64,000 nt of DNA from Actinomadura luzonensis (lineage in GTDB: Bacteria > Actinomycetota > Actinomycetes > Streptosporangiales > Streptosporangiaceae), in the NCBI RefSeq assembly GCF_022664455.2, contig NZ_JAKRKC020000002.1:1488001-1552000 (forward strand), given 5' to 3'. The notes beneath the pieces were generated by a model. It was not told the origin of the DNA. It did no database searches and saw only the letters and a program-made list of their open reading frames with translations. The position numbers were made by a program, and so were the translations under genes. This document shows positions 1-8,790 of this stretch, one piece after another (positions within the stretch are counted from its first letter, which is position 1; each line of letters opens with the position of its first letter).

Positions 1-1
1 C

Positions 2-1654
2 GCCTACTTCGGCGGCCCGATCCGGATCTTCGACGCCGCGTCCGGCCTGCTGACCGGCGACCCGCTGGCCCCCGGCCCCGAGGCGGTGGACGGCGGGGCG
101 GCGGCGCTCGCCTTCAGCCCGGACGGCCGGCTGCTGGCCGGCACCACCGGCGGCGAGCAGGTCAGGCTGTGGGACGTCGCCACCCGCCGTCCCGCCGGGC
201 GCCCGCTCGCCGGGCACGCCGCGCTCGTCACGGGGGCCGCCTTCAGCCCGGACGGCGCGGTCCTGGCCACCGCCGCCCAGGACCGCACGGTCCGGCTCTG
301 GGACGTCGCCACCGGCGCGCCCCTCGGCGACCCGCTGACCGGCCCCGCCGACACCGTCACCGCCGTGGCCTTCAGCCCGGACGGCGCCACGCTGGCCGGC
401 GCGAGCGCGGACACGACCGTGAGGCTGTGGCGGGTCCCGCGCGGCCGGGCCCGCCCGCTGGCCCTGCCCGCCCCGGACGGCGGCCCGGACAGTGGTCCGG
501 ACGGCGGCCCGGACGGCCGCGCGGACAGTGGCCCGGACGGCGGCGCGGACAGTGGCCCGGACGGCGGCGCGGACGTGCCCGCCGACCGGCCCGTGCCCGC
601 GCCCGGCGCGCCGGACACCTCCCGCGCGGTGCTGAGCGGCGACGGGACCCGGCTCGTGGTCCAGCCGTACGACGCCACCCGCCCCGGCCCGGGCCGCCTC
701 TGGTCCTGGTCCGGCACCGGGCGCGCGGGCACGGGCCCCCTGACCGGGCGGCGGCTCGCGATCCGCCGCGACCAGCCCGTGAACGCCCTGGCCGTCAGCC
801 GCGACGGCCGCATGCTGGCCGCCTCCGGCCGCGACGACGACGGCCACGGCCGGGACGTCACGATCCGCGGCGGCCCGCCGGGCACGCCCCCGGTCCGCGG
901 CCGGCCGCTGGCGTTCAGCCCGGACGGCCGCCTGCTGGCCACGGCGGTCTCGGCCCCTGCGGTCTCGGCCCCTGCGGTCCGGATCCGGCCGCTGGGCGCG
1001 GGCGGGCCGGCGGTCGCGGGAGGGCCGCTGGCGGGGGAGGGGGAGCCGGCCGCGGCGGCCTTCAGCGGCGACGGCCGCCTGCTCGCCGTGGGCACCTCGA
1101 CCGGCCCGATCCTGGTGTGGGACGTCGCCACCGGCGCCCGCCGCGCCCGCCTGCCCGGCCATCCGGGCGGGGTCACCGCCCTGGCGTTCGGCGGCGGCCG
1201 GCTCCTGGCGTCCGGCGGCGCGGACCGGACGGCCCGCCTGTGGGACGTGACGACGGGCGGCGGCCGGCCCCTCACCGGGCCCCTTACCGGGCACACCGGC
1301 CCGGTGGACGCCGTCGCGTTCGCCCCGGGCGGGACGCTCCTCGCCACCGGGAGCACCGACCGCACGGTCCGGCTGTGGGACGTCCCCACCGGGCGTCCCC
1401 TGGGCCCGCCGCTGGGCGGGCACGGGGGAGCGGTCGCCGCCCTGGCCTTCGCGCCCGGCGGGAGGACCCTCGTCGCCGTGGCCGCCGACCGCGCCCAGGT
1501 CCGGGGCGACGCCTACGCGGTGTGGCACTGGGACACCTCCGCGTTCGCCGCCGACCCGGCCACGACCGCCTGCGCCCAGGCGGCCCGCACCCTGACCGGC
1601 GCCGAGTGGTCGTCCCGCCTGCCGGGCCTCCCCTACCGCGATCCCTGCCGCTGA
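2..1654 (+). CDS. WD40-repeat protein, 3' part (5' end outside window)
   Basis: The frame is already open at the window edge, so the N-terminus is missing. It encodes repeated beta-propeller blades with the hallmarks FSPDG and VRLWDVATG (at least six LWDV/VWDV ends). A degenerate middle part carries an Asp/Gly/Pro-rich linker (about 475-575). The tail, with spaced cysteines, an LTGAEW motif and a final PYRDPCR, resembles the C-termini of actinomycete WD40 proteins that carry an N-terminal nSTAND NTPase; that N-terminal domain cannot be seen here and is inference. The role would be as a protein-interaction scaffold or sensor. The stop codon lies inside a 40-bp tandem repeat. Confidence 0.88.
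   Translation, partial: AYFGGPIRIFDAASGLLTGDPLAPGPEAVDGGAAALAFSPDGRLLAGTTGGEQVRLWDVATRRPAGRPLAGHAALVTGAAFSPDGAVLATAAQDRTVRLWDVATGAPLGDPLTGPADTVTAVAFSPDGATLAGASADTTVRLWRVPRGRARPLALPAPDGGPDSGPDGGPDGRADSGPDGGADSGPDGGADVPADRPVPAPGAPDTSRAVLSGDGTRLVVQPYDATRPGPGRLWSWSGTGRAGTGPLTGRRLAIRRDQPVNALAVSRDGRMLAASGRDDDGHGRDVTIRGGPPGTPPVRGRPLAFSPDGRLLATAVSAPAVSAPAVRIRPLGAGGPAVAGGPLAGEGEPAAAAFSGDGRLLAVGTSTGPILVWDVATGARRARLPGHPGGVTALAFGGGRLLASGGADRTARLWDVTTGGGRPLTGPLTGHTGPVDAVAFAPGGTLLATGSTDRTVRLWDVPTGRPLGPPLGGHGGAVAALAFAPGGRTLVAVAADRAQVRGDAYAVWHWDTSAFAADPATTACAQAARTLTGAEWSSRLPGLPYRDPCR
475..575 (+). repeat. 24-nt tandem repeat coding Asp-Ser-Gly-Pro-Asp-Gly-Gly-Ala
   Basis: A 24-nt unit recurs about four times with small variations. 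It encodes a flexible acidic linker between WD40 blades. It keeps the reading frame, so copy number could vary without breaking the gene. Confidence 0.7.
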
Positions 1655-1750
1655 CCGCCCGCCCGACGTCCCCTGCCGCGACCCCTGCCGCTGACCATCC
1701 GCCCGACGTCCCCTGCCGCGACCCCTGCCGCCGATCGCCCGCTGTCCTCC
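1631..1750 (+). repeat. 40-bp tandem repeat spanning the WD40 stop codon
   Basis: Three consecutive 40-bp units (1631-1670, 1671-1710, 1711-1750, the last decayed at its end). The first unit holds the last WD40 codons and the TGA at 1652-1654; the second repeats the same CTGA at the matching position. The array looks like duplication of the gene's 3' end. It ends just before the 3' end of the opposing nitronate monooxygenase gene. Confidence 0.75.
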
Positions 1751-1757
1751 GCGCGGG

Positions 1758-2716
1758 CTACGGGCGGCGGCCGAAGCGGGACAGGAGCCTGTCCACGCCG
1801 GCGAAGCCCGCCACCACGTCGGCGGCCGTGCGCTCGCGGTCCACCAGCCCCACCCCCTGCCCGGCGTAGACGTAGGCGGCGTCGTAGTCGCCGTCCCTGC
1901 GGGCGGCCGCCAGCTCGGCCCGCGCGCCCTCGTCCCCGGCCAGCTCCTCCTCCCTGCCGTGCCAGCGGTCGAAGAAGGCGTTGCGCAGGGCCCGCCCGCC
2001 GAACTCCGGCGGCCAGGCCAGGCGCTGCGCCACGTCGAAGACCCGGCCGTAGGCGGTGCCGGTCTCCGGGGCGTCCAGCACGCGCCGCCGCGCCGGGCCG
2101 GGCAGGGTGGTCTCGGCGCAGCCGAGGAACGCCGTCCCCGCCCAGCCGCCCTCGGCGCCCGCCGCGAGCACGGCGGCCAGGCCGCGCGCCGTGACGATGC
2201 CGCCCGCCGCCAGCACCGGCACGGTCACCGCGTCCAGGACGCCCTGGAGCAGCGGCAGCGTGGCCACCTCGGCGCGGCCGTGGCCGCCGCCCCGCCGCCG
2301 CGCGCCACGATCACGTCCACGCCGGCCCGCTCGGCGGCCCGCGCCTCCTCGGTGGTGCCCGCCTGGGTGGCGACGACGACGCCCGCCCGGCGCAGCGGCT
2401 CGACGTAGGGGGCGAAGTCGCCGTAGCTGACCGCGACCAGGGCCGGCCGCGCGGCCAGCACCGCCTCGAGCTGGCCCGGGGCGCCGGGCAGGGCCCAGGC
2501 CATCAGCCCGATCCCGTACGGCCGGCCGCTGCCCGCCGCGACGGCGGCCTGCTCGGCCACCCACGTGCCCGGCGCGTCCGCCGGCACCCCGAACATGCCG
2601 AGCGCCCCCGCCGCGGAGACGGCCGCCGCCAGCCTCCCGTCGCTCACCCCCGCCATGGGCGCGCCGACCAGCGGCACGTCGAGCCCGAACCGGTCCGTCA
2701 GCCAGGTACGCGGCAT
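1758..2716 (-). pseudogene. Nitronate monooxygenase (2-nitropropane dioxygenase family), frameshifted
   Basis: The start codon ATG (2714-2716) follows an AAGGAG ribosome site. The N-terminal frame reads as an NMO TIM barrel (APMAGVSDG, then GVDVIVARGG) and the C-terminal frame continues it (GGHGRAEVATLPLLQ, AAGGIVTARGL, GTAFLGCAET). The two frames meet at about 2283-2290, where one G appears to be missing from the coding strand. The break falls in the GGH motif that normally holds the catalytic histidine. NMO enzymes are FMN-dependent and oxidise alkyl nitronates. Either the gene is dead or one base was lost in sequencing; the rest looks intact. Confidence 0.8.
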
Positions 2717-2804
2717 TCCTCTGCTCCTTCGCTCACCGGGACACGCACGCGGACGGCCAGCCATGATGCCACCACGGCCGCCCACGGGCGCAACCGCCGC
2801 ACCC

Positions 2805-4256
2805 CTACGGCCGTTCCCACGGCACCAGGAGCCCGCCGACGGCCGCCAGGACCTTCCGGGTGAACGGCGACACGCTCGCCGGCCCGTGGAAGGGCGGCAC
2901 CCCGCCCCCGGTGACCCCCTCCAGCGTCCCCAGGTCGGCCCCCGGGTGGCAGGCCACGTCCGGGCCCGGCAGGTCCGCCAGCAGGAACTCGCCCTCGTCG
3001 GCCGGCGCCTGCGACGGGTGCGCGGCCCGCCGCACCCACCGGGCCCGCCCGTCCCGGTCCAGCCGGTAGACGCCGGAGCCCTGCCCTGCCGCGACCCGCA
3101 CCGGCGGCCCCTCGGCCAGGCGCAGCCGCACCGCGAACGGCCCGCCGGGCCGCGTCGCGCGCAGCAGCGTGAGCTGGTTGAACTCCCCGGGCTCGCCCAG
3201 CCAGCCGACCGGCCGGCCCAGCATCACCGCCAGGTGCCCGAGCACGAACGGGGGCAGCCCCGCGGCCTGCTGGTTGACCGCCTGCACCTCGTCGCGCCGC
3301 TGCCGCCGCCAGCGCAGCGCGGTCAGGTGGACGCGCTCGTCCGGCGTGAGGATGCCCTCCACCCCGAACATCCCGGCGGCCCCGTACCGGCGCCAGGCCC
3401 ACAGCGCCACCCGCTCGGCGCACTCGATGAGCAGCGCGGCGGCCGGCGCGGGCCACGGCCGCGACCAGTCGGCCCCGGCGGCGCCCAGCGGCCCGACGGA
3501 CGGCTCGGTGACGCCGGTGGTGAGGTGCGCGGGCCGGTCGGCGTACACGCCGACGCCGCCCGTCCCGTCGGGCACGCTGAGCACGGTGATCGCGACCGGC
3601 CAGCCCGCCACGTACGCCGCCACCCGGTACGGCCCGAGCAGCCGCGCCGCGCGGCCCATGTCGCCCTCCCCGGCCACGATCACCGTGCCGCTCCCGGCGC
3701 CCGGGCCGCCCGCCTGCACGACGACCCGTTCCGCCCCGACCGCGCGGCGCAGCTCGGCCGGCGACGGCAGCCGGTCCACGTGCACGGCGGGCACCCGCGC
3801 CACGGCCGGCACGCCGGCGGCGCGCAGCAGGTCGTCCAGCAGCGGCTTGGCCTCCAGCGTGGCCCGCACGCCCGGGTCGATCGCGGCGAGCGTGCAGCCG
3901 GGCCCGGCCAGCTCCTCCAGCCGGGCGTCCGCGCAGCCGGTGACGACGACCGGCGGGCGCTCCAGCTTCACCAGGTGCCGGGCGGCCTCGTGGCGCACCC
4001 GGCGCGGCCAGCCGTGGCGCTCGGCCACCGACCGGACGCGGGTGCGGTCCTCGGCGGCCACGACCAGGTCCGCCAGGGCGGGGTCCCAGGCGGCGTAGCA
4101 GCCGATGGCGAGCGCGGGCCGCAGCGCCCCGGCGGCGGCCGGGCCGGTGTAGCCGGTGCGCAGCGCCGTGCTGTGCCGGTCCACGACCACCAGCGGCCGG
4201 TCGCCCAGCACCTCCTCCCGCTCCGGGCCGGTGTCCCCTCGCGACTGTCCGCTCAT
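2805..4256 (-). CDS. ATP-grasp domain protein (carboxylate-amine ligase-like)
   Basis: 483 residues. Features in order fit an ATP-grasp fold: a conserved Lys in AKPLLDDLLRAAGVP (about 137-150), a Gly-rich loop QAGGPGAGSGTVIV (about 181-194), the YVAGWPVAI strand (about 215-223), and the metal-binding region YGAAGMFGVEG followed by RWRRQRRDEVQAVNQQ (about 291-330). Enzymes of this type join a carboxylate to an amine using ATP; the substrate here is unknown. There is no good ribosome site directly upstream of the ATG. Instead the ATG overlaps the stop of a six-codon ORF that has a strong AGGAGG, suggesting coupled translation. It is divergent from an XRE-TPR regulator that may control it. Confidence 0.7.
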   Translation of the reverse strand: MSGQSRGDTGPEREEVLGDRPLVVVDRHSTALRTGYTGPAAAGALRPALAIGCYAAWDPALADLVVAAEDRTRVRSVAERHGWPRRVRHEAARHLVKLERPPVVVTGCADARLEELAGPGCTLAAIDPGVRATLEAKPLLDDLLRAAGVPAVARVPAVHVDRLPSPAELRRAVGAERVVVQAGGPGAGSGTVIVAGEGDMGRAARLLGPYRVAAYVAGWPVAITVLSVPDGTGGVGVYADRPAHLTTGVTEPSVGPLGAAGADWSRPWPAPAAALLIECAERVALWAWRRYGAAGMFGVEGILTPDERVHLTALRWRRQRRDEVQAVNQQAAGLPPFVLGHLAVMLGRPVGWLGEPGEFNQLTLLRATRPGGPFAVRLRLAEGPPVRVAAGQGSGVYRLDRDGRARWVRRAAHPSQAPADEGEFLLADLPGPDVACHPGADLGTLEGVTGGGVPPFHGPASVSPFTRKVLAAVGGLLVPWERP

Positions 4257-4273
4257 GTCGCCGCACCTGCCAT
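4253..4273 (-). CDS. Possible six-codon leader peptide MAGAAT coupled to the ATP-grasp gene
   Basis: A perfect AGGAGG lies 6 nt upstream of an ATG that opens a six-residue ORF. Its TGA overlaps the ATP-grasp start as ATGA. The ATP-grasp ATG has no comparable site of its own. Reinitiation from this mini-cistron is a plausible inference; the alternative is that the AGGAGG serves the downstream ATG at unusually long range. Confidence 0.4.
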   Translation of the reverse strand: MAGAAT

Positions 4274-4275
4274 AA

Positions 4276-4339
4276 GTCCTCCTAAGGACCGCTCTGTCAC
4301 CGTCCGCACTATTGACGGTGCTCTGCGTGGAGCGCAGAG
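4276..4339. promoter_or_regulatory. Divergent control region with three short inverted repeats
   Basis: The 120-bp gap between the ATP-grasp gene and the XRE-TPR gene holds three perfect inverted repeats: GTCCT-N4-AGGAC (4276-4289), CACCGTC-N9-GACGGTG (4298-4320) and CTCTGCG-N5-CGCAGAG (4321-4339). The first overlaps the AGGAGG of the leftward transcript. They are candidate operators for the adjacent regulator. Confidence 0.5.
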
Positions 4340-4376
4340 TCGAGGCCACCAGGATGTGAAGCGATGTGAAGATGCG

Positions 4377-5711
4377 ATGCCGCCCCGCCGCACCCGCCCC
4401 GTCGCCAACCGGGCGCTGGCCGCCCTCCTCGAACAGGCCGCCTGGACGCACGCCGACCTCGCCCGGCACGTCAACGCCGCCGCCGCGGGCAACGGCGCCC
4501 GCCTGCACTACGACCGCTCCGCCGTCGGGCACTGGCTCACCGGGACCGTCCCCCGCGCCGAGGGGGTCGCTGCGGCGGTGGAGGCGTTCCGGCGGCGGCT
4601 CGGCCGGCCCGGGCTGACCGCCGCGCACCTCGGCTGGCCGGACCCCGGGCTCCCGTCCGCCGACGACCCCTGGCGCGGCGACCCCGTCGCCCGCCTGGCG
4701 ATGCTGGGGGAGGACGACCTGCTCAACCGGCGGACCGTCCTCACGGCGGGCACGTTCACGCTGGCCGCCCTCTCGGGCCTGGCGGCGCGCGGCGGGGGCG
4801 CGGGGCGGGCCGCCGCCGCGCGGGCGGGGGCGGCCGACGTGACCAGGATCCGCGCCGCGACCGCCTGCTTCGCCGACCTCGACGACCAGTACGGCGGCGG
4901 CCACGCCCGCGCCGCCGTGACCGCCTACCTGGCGCGGGAGGTCACGCCGCTGCTGCACGGCACGACCGGCCGCCACCGCCCCGACCTGTTCGGGGCCGCG
5001 GCCGAGCTGGGCTACCTGGCGGCGTACATGGCCATGGACGCGGGCGCGAACGCCCTGGCCCAGCGCTACTACATCAGCACCGTCCGGCTCGCCGACGAGG
5101 CGGGCGACCTCGTGCTGCGCGCGACCGCCCTGCGCAGCATGGCCGTGCAGGCCGCCGAGCTGGGCCACGACCGGGAGGCGCTGGCGCTGGCCGAGGCCGC
5201 CGCCTCCGCGCTCGGCGGCCACGGCCCGCCCCGCACGCAGGCGTGGGTCACCGGCATGCGCGCCGAGGCGCACGCCGGCGCCGGCGCCCGCCACGACGCC
5301 CTCACCCTGTTGCGCCGCACCGAGACGCAGCTCGAACGCGCCGACTCCCGTCCCGAGTCGGAATGGACCGGCAACTACCGGCGCGAGTCGCTGGAGCACC
5401 AGATCGGGCTGACGCTGACCCGGCTCGGCGACCACGCCGGGGCCGCCCGCCACTTCGCCGCCTCCATGGACGCCCGCCGCCCGGCCGAGCGGCGCACCCG
5501 CGCCCTGATCGGGCTGCGCGCCGCGCACGCGTTCCTGCGCGCCGGGGACGTCGGGCGGGCCGCGGCGACCGCCCTCGGGCTGAGCGCGGACGTGCGGCTG
5601 GTGACCTCGGCCCGCGTACGCGGGGAGCTGCGGGGCCTGCGCGCGGCCTGGCAGCCGTACCGGGGGGACGCCCTGGTCGCGGAGGCGGACCGGGCCGTCC
5701 GGCTCGCCTGA
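4377..5711 (+). CDS. XRE-type transcriptional regulator with TPR sensor domain
   Basis: 444 residues. The N-terminal part (ANRALAALLEQAAWTHADLA, then YDRSAVGHWLTGTVP) is a helix-turn-helix of the actinomycete XRE/TPR type, and NRRTVLTAGTFTLAALS marks the usual linker of this family. The remainder is helical with Ala-rich TPR-like repeats (for example LVLRATALRSMAVQAAELG). Such proteins are cytoplasmic regulators. The ATG at 4377 was chosen because similar proteins begin a few residues before ANRAL; an in-frame GTG a little upstream is possible. It is divergent from the ATP-grasp gene, which is the likely target. Confidence 0.8.
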   Translation: MPPRRTRPVANRALAALLEQAAWTHADLARHVNAAAAGNGARLHYDRSAVGHWLTGTVPRAEGVAAAVEAFRRRLGRPGLTAAHLGWPDPGLPSADDPWRGDPVARLAMLGEDDLLNRRTVLTAGTFTLAALSGLAARGGGAGRAAAARAGAADVTRIRAATACFADLDDQYGGGHARAAVTAYLAREVTPLLHGTTGRHRPDLFGAAAELGYLAAYMAMDAGANALAQRYYISTVRLADEAGDLVLRATALRSMAVQAAELGHDREALALAEAAASALGGHGPPRTQAWVTGMRAEAHAGAGARHDALTLLRRTETQLERADSRPESEWTGNYRRESLEHQIGLTLTRLGDHAGAARHFAASMDARRPAERRTRALIGLRAAHAFLRAGDVGRAAATALGLSADVRLVTSARVRGELRGLRAAWQPYRGDALVAEADRAVRLA

Positions 5712-5755
5712 TCGCCGCGCCGGAAAACGCGTGGCAGCCGCGTCGCGTCCCTCGC

Positions 5756-5761
5756 TAACCT
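5756..5761 (+). promoter_or_regulatory. -10 element TAACCT of a leaderless gene
   Basis: TAACCT ends 7 nt before the methyltransferase ATG and no ribosome site is present, so transcription probably begins at the start codon. Confidence 0.55.
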
Positions 5762-5768
5762 GGCGTCG

Positions 5769-6680
5769 ATGATCTACGAGCACCCTCTGGCGTACGTTCT
5801 CGGCCTGGAGGGCGTCGCCCTGCTGCGCGCCTTCACCGGGCACCACGACCGCGCGTTCGTCGAGGCCCGGCTGGCCGAGATCCGCGGGCTCCTCGACGAC
5901 GACCGCCTCGCCTCCGACGGCGTCGAGGTGGCGCGGGTGGACACCGTCGAGGGCTACCGCATCTGGTCGGCGACCTACGACGGCCCCAACGCGACCTTCG
6001 CGCTCGACGAGCCCGTCGTCGCCGCGATCCTGGACGAGCTGCCCACCGGCGTCGCCCTCGACGCCGGGTGCGGCACCGGCCGCGTCGCCGCCGCCCTGGC
6101 CGCCCGGGGCCACCGGGTGATCGGCGTGGACAGCTCGCCCGACATGCTGGACCGGGCCCGCGCCCGGGTCCCCGGCGGCGACTTCCGGCTCGGCGACCTG
6201 CGCCGGCTGCCCCTTCCCGACGGCGCCGCCGACCTGGTCGTCTGCTCGCTGGCGCTGACCCACGTGCCCGCGCTGGGGCCGGTGCTGGCCGAGTTCGCGC
6301 GGGTGCTGCGGCCGGGCGGGCACGTCGTGGTCTCCGACGTGCATCCGGAGGGGGTGGCGCGCGGGGTGGTCCCGCCCGTGCGGCGCGCCGACGGCGCGCC
6401 GGCCCGCGTCGCGACGTACCGGCACCCGATCGGCGACTACGTGCGGGCCGCGCTCGCGGCGGGGCTGCGGGTACGGCGCTGCGAGGAACCCCCGCTGCCC
6501 GACCCGGGCCCGGCCGCCGAGGCCGATCCGGGCCCGCCCGCCGGGGCCGGCGCGGGACGGGAGCCGGGGCCGTGGGACACCTGGCCGTGGAGCCTGGCCG
6601 GCCTGGTGCCCGAGGCGGCCAGGGCGGCCCTGGCCGGCACGCCGGCCGTGGTCGTGTGGCACCTCCAGCGGGAGACCTGA
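5769..6680 (+). CDS. Class I SAM-dependent methyltransferase
   Basis: 303 residues. The N-terminal helical part (about 1-70) precedes a Rossmann methyltransferase core: motif I VALDAGCGTGRVAAALAARG, the acidic motif II residue in VIGVDSSPDML, FRLGDLRRLPLPDGAADLVV, and RVLRPGGHVVVSDVHPEG. The acceptor substrate is not indicated. The C-terminus has a Pro/Gly-rich insert. It appears leaderless. It runs convergent to the haloalkane dehalogenase with only 6 bp between the ends. Confidence 0.88.
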   Translation: MIYEHPLAYVLGLEGVALLRAFTGHHDRAFVEARLAEIRGLLDDDRLASDGVEVARVDTVEGYRIWSATYDGPNATFALDEPVVAAILDELPTGVALDAGCGTGRVAAALAARGHRVIGVDSSPDMLDRARARVPGGDFRLGDLRRLPLPDGAADLVVCSLALTHVPALGPVLAEFARVLRPGGHVVVSDVHPEGVARGVVPPVRRADGAPARVATYRHPIGDYVRAALAAGLRVRRCEEPPLPDPGPAAEADPGPPAGAGAGREPGPWDTWPWSLAGLVPEAARAALAGTPAVVVWHLQRET

Positions 6681-6686
6681 CGCCGG

Positions 6687-7538
6687 TCAGCGGGCCACGG
6701 CCGCCCAGGACGCCACGTCCGCCGCGATGACCGAGGGATGGTCCTCCGGCGTGTGGTGCCCGGCGACCTCGTCGTGCTCGCGCACCTCCAGCGCCGCCAT
6801 GGTGTCCGCGCACCACTTGACCGTCTCCGGCGTCCACATCGACCCGGGCCCCGGACGGAAGCCGATCAGCAGCTTCGGCACCTCCGGGCTGTCCGCCGCC
6901 CACCGCCCGAACGCCTCGAACCTGGCCACCACGTCCGCCGGCTCCCCGCCGAGCGGCATCGAACGCGCCCACCGCAGCAGCGGCAGCCGGCTCTCCCGCG
7001 TCGGGTACGGCCGCAGGTAGACCTCCAGGTCCTCGTCCGGCGGCGGCGTGGCCACGGTGGCGGAGAAGCCGCGCAGGAAGGCGTTGTCGTCGAGCATCAT
7101 GGCCTCGCCCACGCCGTCCGTCTTGATCGCGCGGAACAGCTCCCGGCCGCCCTCCGGGAACTCCTCCCAGGTCATGGGCTTGATGACGGCCTCGGTGAAG
7201 GCGATGCCGCGCACCCGTCCGGGGTGGCGGGCGGCCCAGTCGAAGGCCAGCGCGCCGCCCCAGTCGTGCCCGACGAGCAGCACGTCGTCGAGGCGCAGGG
7301 CGTCGAACCAGGCGTCGAGGTAGCGGGCGTGGTCGGCGAAGGTGTAGTCGATGGGCGGTTTGCCCGACTCGCCCATGCCGATGAGGTCGGGGGCCAAGCG
7401 GCGGCCGGGCCCGGCGGCGGGCATGACGTGCCGCCACAGGTGGGAGCTGGTGGGGTTGCCGTGCAGGAAGACGATCGGCGCGCCGGAGCCCAGCTCGCGG
7501 TAGGCGATGGCGGAGTCGAGGACGTTCTGGATGGGCAT
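6687..7538 (-). CDS. Haloalkane dehalogenase, HLD-II type alpha/beta hydrolase
   Basis: 283 residues. The halide-stabilising Asn sits in HGNPTSS (N28). The nucleophile and halide-binding Trp are in GHDWGG (D92, W93), the catalytic acid is in IAFTEAVIKP (E116, the HLD-II position), and the base is in GHHTPED (about H262). These match the DhaA/LinB subfamily, which hydrolyses carbon-halogen bonds to alcohol and halide. It is the last gene of a three-gene operon (14-nt gaps) with a PPOX protein and an NmrA-like oxidoreductase, probably under the divergent TetR regulator. The physiological substrate is unknown. Confidence 0.88.
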   Translation of the reverse strand: MPIQNVLDSAIAYRELGSGAPIVFLHGNPTSSHLWRHVMPAAGPGRRLAPDLIGMGESGKPPIDYTFADHARYLDAWFDALRLDDVLLVGHDWGGALAFDWAARHPGRVRGIAFTEAVIKPMTWEEFPEGGRELFRAIKTDGVGEAMMLDDNAFLRGFSATVATPPPDEDLEVYLRPYPTRESRLPLLRWARSMPLGGEPADVVARFEAFGRWAADSPEVPKLLIGFRPGPGSMWTPETVKWCADTMAALEVREHDEVAGHHTPEDHPSVIAADVASWAAVAR

Positions 7539-7552
7539 GGGAGGGATCCTTC

Positions 7553-7939
7553 TCAGAGGTTGAGGGTCAGGACGCGGCTCACCGCGAGTTCGATGACCAC
7601 CCGGCCGGGCGGGGCGGGCGGCGGGGAGCCGTAGCGGAGGGCGTAGCGGCGGGCGGCCTCGGCCACGCGCCGCGGATCGGCGGACACCGTCGCCGTGCCC
7701 TCCAGGCTCGCCCAGCGGAAGCCGTCCACCTGGCAGAGGGCGGCGTGCGGGGAGGCGGCGAGGTTGCGGGCCTTGCGGGCGCGGGCGACGGTCAGGACGC
7801 GGGCCAGGCCAGCGCCGGGGTCCCAGGTGAAGCGCACGGCCGTCACGTGGGGGGTGCCGTCGGGGCGCAGCGTGGTCAGCGTGGCGACGTCCGGCCCGGC
7901 GAGGAAGTCGGACAGCGAACGCGGCGCGGGGCGTCGCAT
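7553..7939 (-). CDS. PPOX-class (FMN/F420-binding split-barrel) protein
   Basis: 128 residues. The pattern LATLTTLRPDGTPHVTAVRFTW near the N-terminus and KARNLAASPHAALCQV later are typical of the pyridoxamine-phosphate-oxidase-like split barrel, a size that suits the F420-dependent TIGR03618-type enzymes. It would bind a flavin or deazaflavin and reduce small substrates. It is the middle gene of the operon with the NmrA-like protein upstream and the dehalogenase downstream. Confidence 0.8.
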   Translation of the reverse strand: MRRPAPRSLSDFLAGPDVATLTTLRPDGTPHVTAVRFTWDPGAGLARVLTVARARKARNLAASPHAALCQVDGFRWASLEGTATVSADPRRVAEAARRYALRYGSPPPAPPGRVVIELAVSRVLTLNL

Positions 7940-7953
7940 CGGGTGCCGGCCGG

Positions 7954-8769
7954 TCAGCGGAAGGCGGCGGCGTTGCGGGCGGCCCAGCCGGCGAACGTGC
8001 CCGCCGGCCGGCCCAGCACCCGCTCCACGTCCGGGCTGACCCGCCGCTCGGCCTCGGTGGGCGCGCCGAGGATGGCGAGCGTCGCCTCCACGACCGGCTC
8101 CGGCATGAACGCCAGCATCTGCTGCCGCGCCTCCTCGCGGGTCTGCTCGGCGAAGCGCACCTCCGTCCCGAGCGCCGCCCCGATGGCCGCCGCCCGCTCG
8201 CGCGGGCTGATCGCAGCCAGCCCGGTCAGCTCGTACGTGTGCCCGGCGTGCCCGTCCTCGCGCAACGTCACGGCGGCCACCTCCGCGAGGTCGGCCGGGT
8301 CGACGACGGGCAGCGCGACGTCGGCGAAGGGCGCGGCGGCCGTGCGGTGGGCGCGGATCGGCCCGGCCCAGGCCAGCGCGTTCGAGGCGAACCCGCCGGG
8401 CCGCAGGATCGTCCACTCCAGCCCCGAGGCGCGCACCGCCTCCTCGAAGGCGGCCGGGTGGGCGTAGGCGTGCGGCCGGGTGCCGGCGCCCTGCGAGGAC
8501 AGCAGCACCACCCGGCGGACCCCGCCCGCCGCCGCCGCGTCCAGCACCGCCCCCGGCTCCTGGCCCGCGACCAGCAGGAACAGCGCGTCGGCGCCGGCGA
8601 GGGCGGCCTTGAGCCCGGCCGGGTCGCCGAGGTCGCCCCGATGGTGCCGGACGCCCTCGGGCAGCGGCCCGGCGTTCCGCGAGACGGCCGTCACCTGCTC
8701 GCCGGCGTCGGTCAGGAGCCTGACGAGCTGGCCGCCCACGTTGCCGGTCGCACCTGTCACCACGATCAT
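7954..8769 (-). CDS. NmrA-like NAD(P)-binding atypical SDR
   Basis: 271 residues. The N-terminal dinucleotide motif VVTGATGNVGGQLV is followed by RHHRGDLGDPAGL and VVLLSSQGAG, with WTILRPGGFASNAL in the substrate domain. This is the NmrA/HSCARG type, which may reduce a substrate or act as a redox sensor; it lacks a clear YxxxK catalytic pair. It is the first gene of the operon and its start lies about 20 bp from a TetR-like operator (8791-8810). Confidence 0.85.
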   Translation of the reverse strand: MIVVTGATGNVGGQLVRLLTDAGEQVTAVSRNAGPLPEGVRHHRGDLGDPAGLKAALAGADALFLLVAGQEPGAVLDAAAAGGVRRVVLLSSQGAGTRPHAYAHPAAFEEAVRASGLEWTILRPGGFASNALAWAGPIRAHRTAAAPFADVALPVVDPADLAEVAAVTLREDGHAGHTYELTGLAAISPRERAAAIGAALGTEVRFAEQTREEARQQMLAFMPEPVVEATLAILGAPTEAERRVSPDVERVLGRPAGTFAGWAARNAAAFR

Positions 8770-8790
8770 GTCTGTTCTCCATCGGGTCTT

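Noticed and set aside
4300..6662. Minus-strand open frame continuing upstream of the ATP-grasp gene across the XRE-TPR gene
   Set aside because: The extension lacks domain features and the plus-strand regulator is clearly coding.
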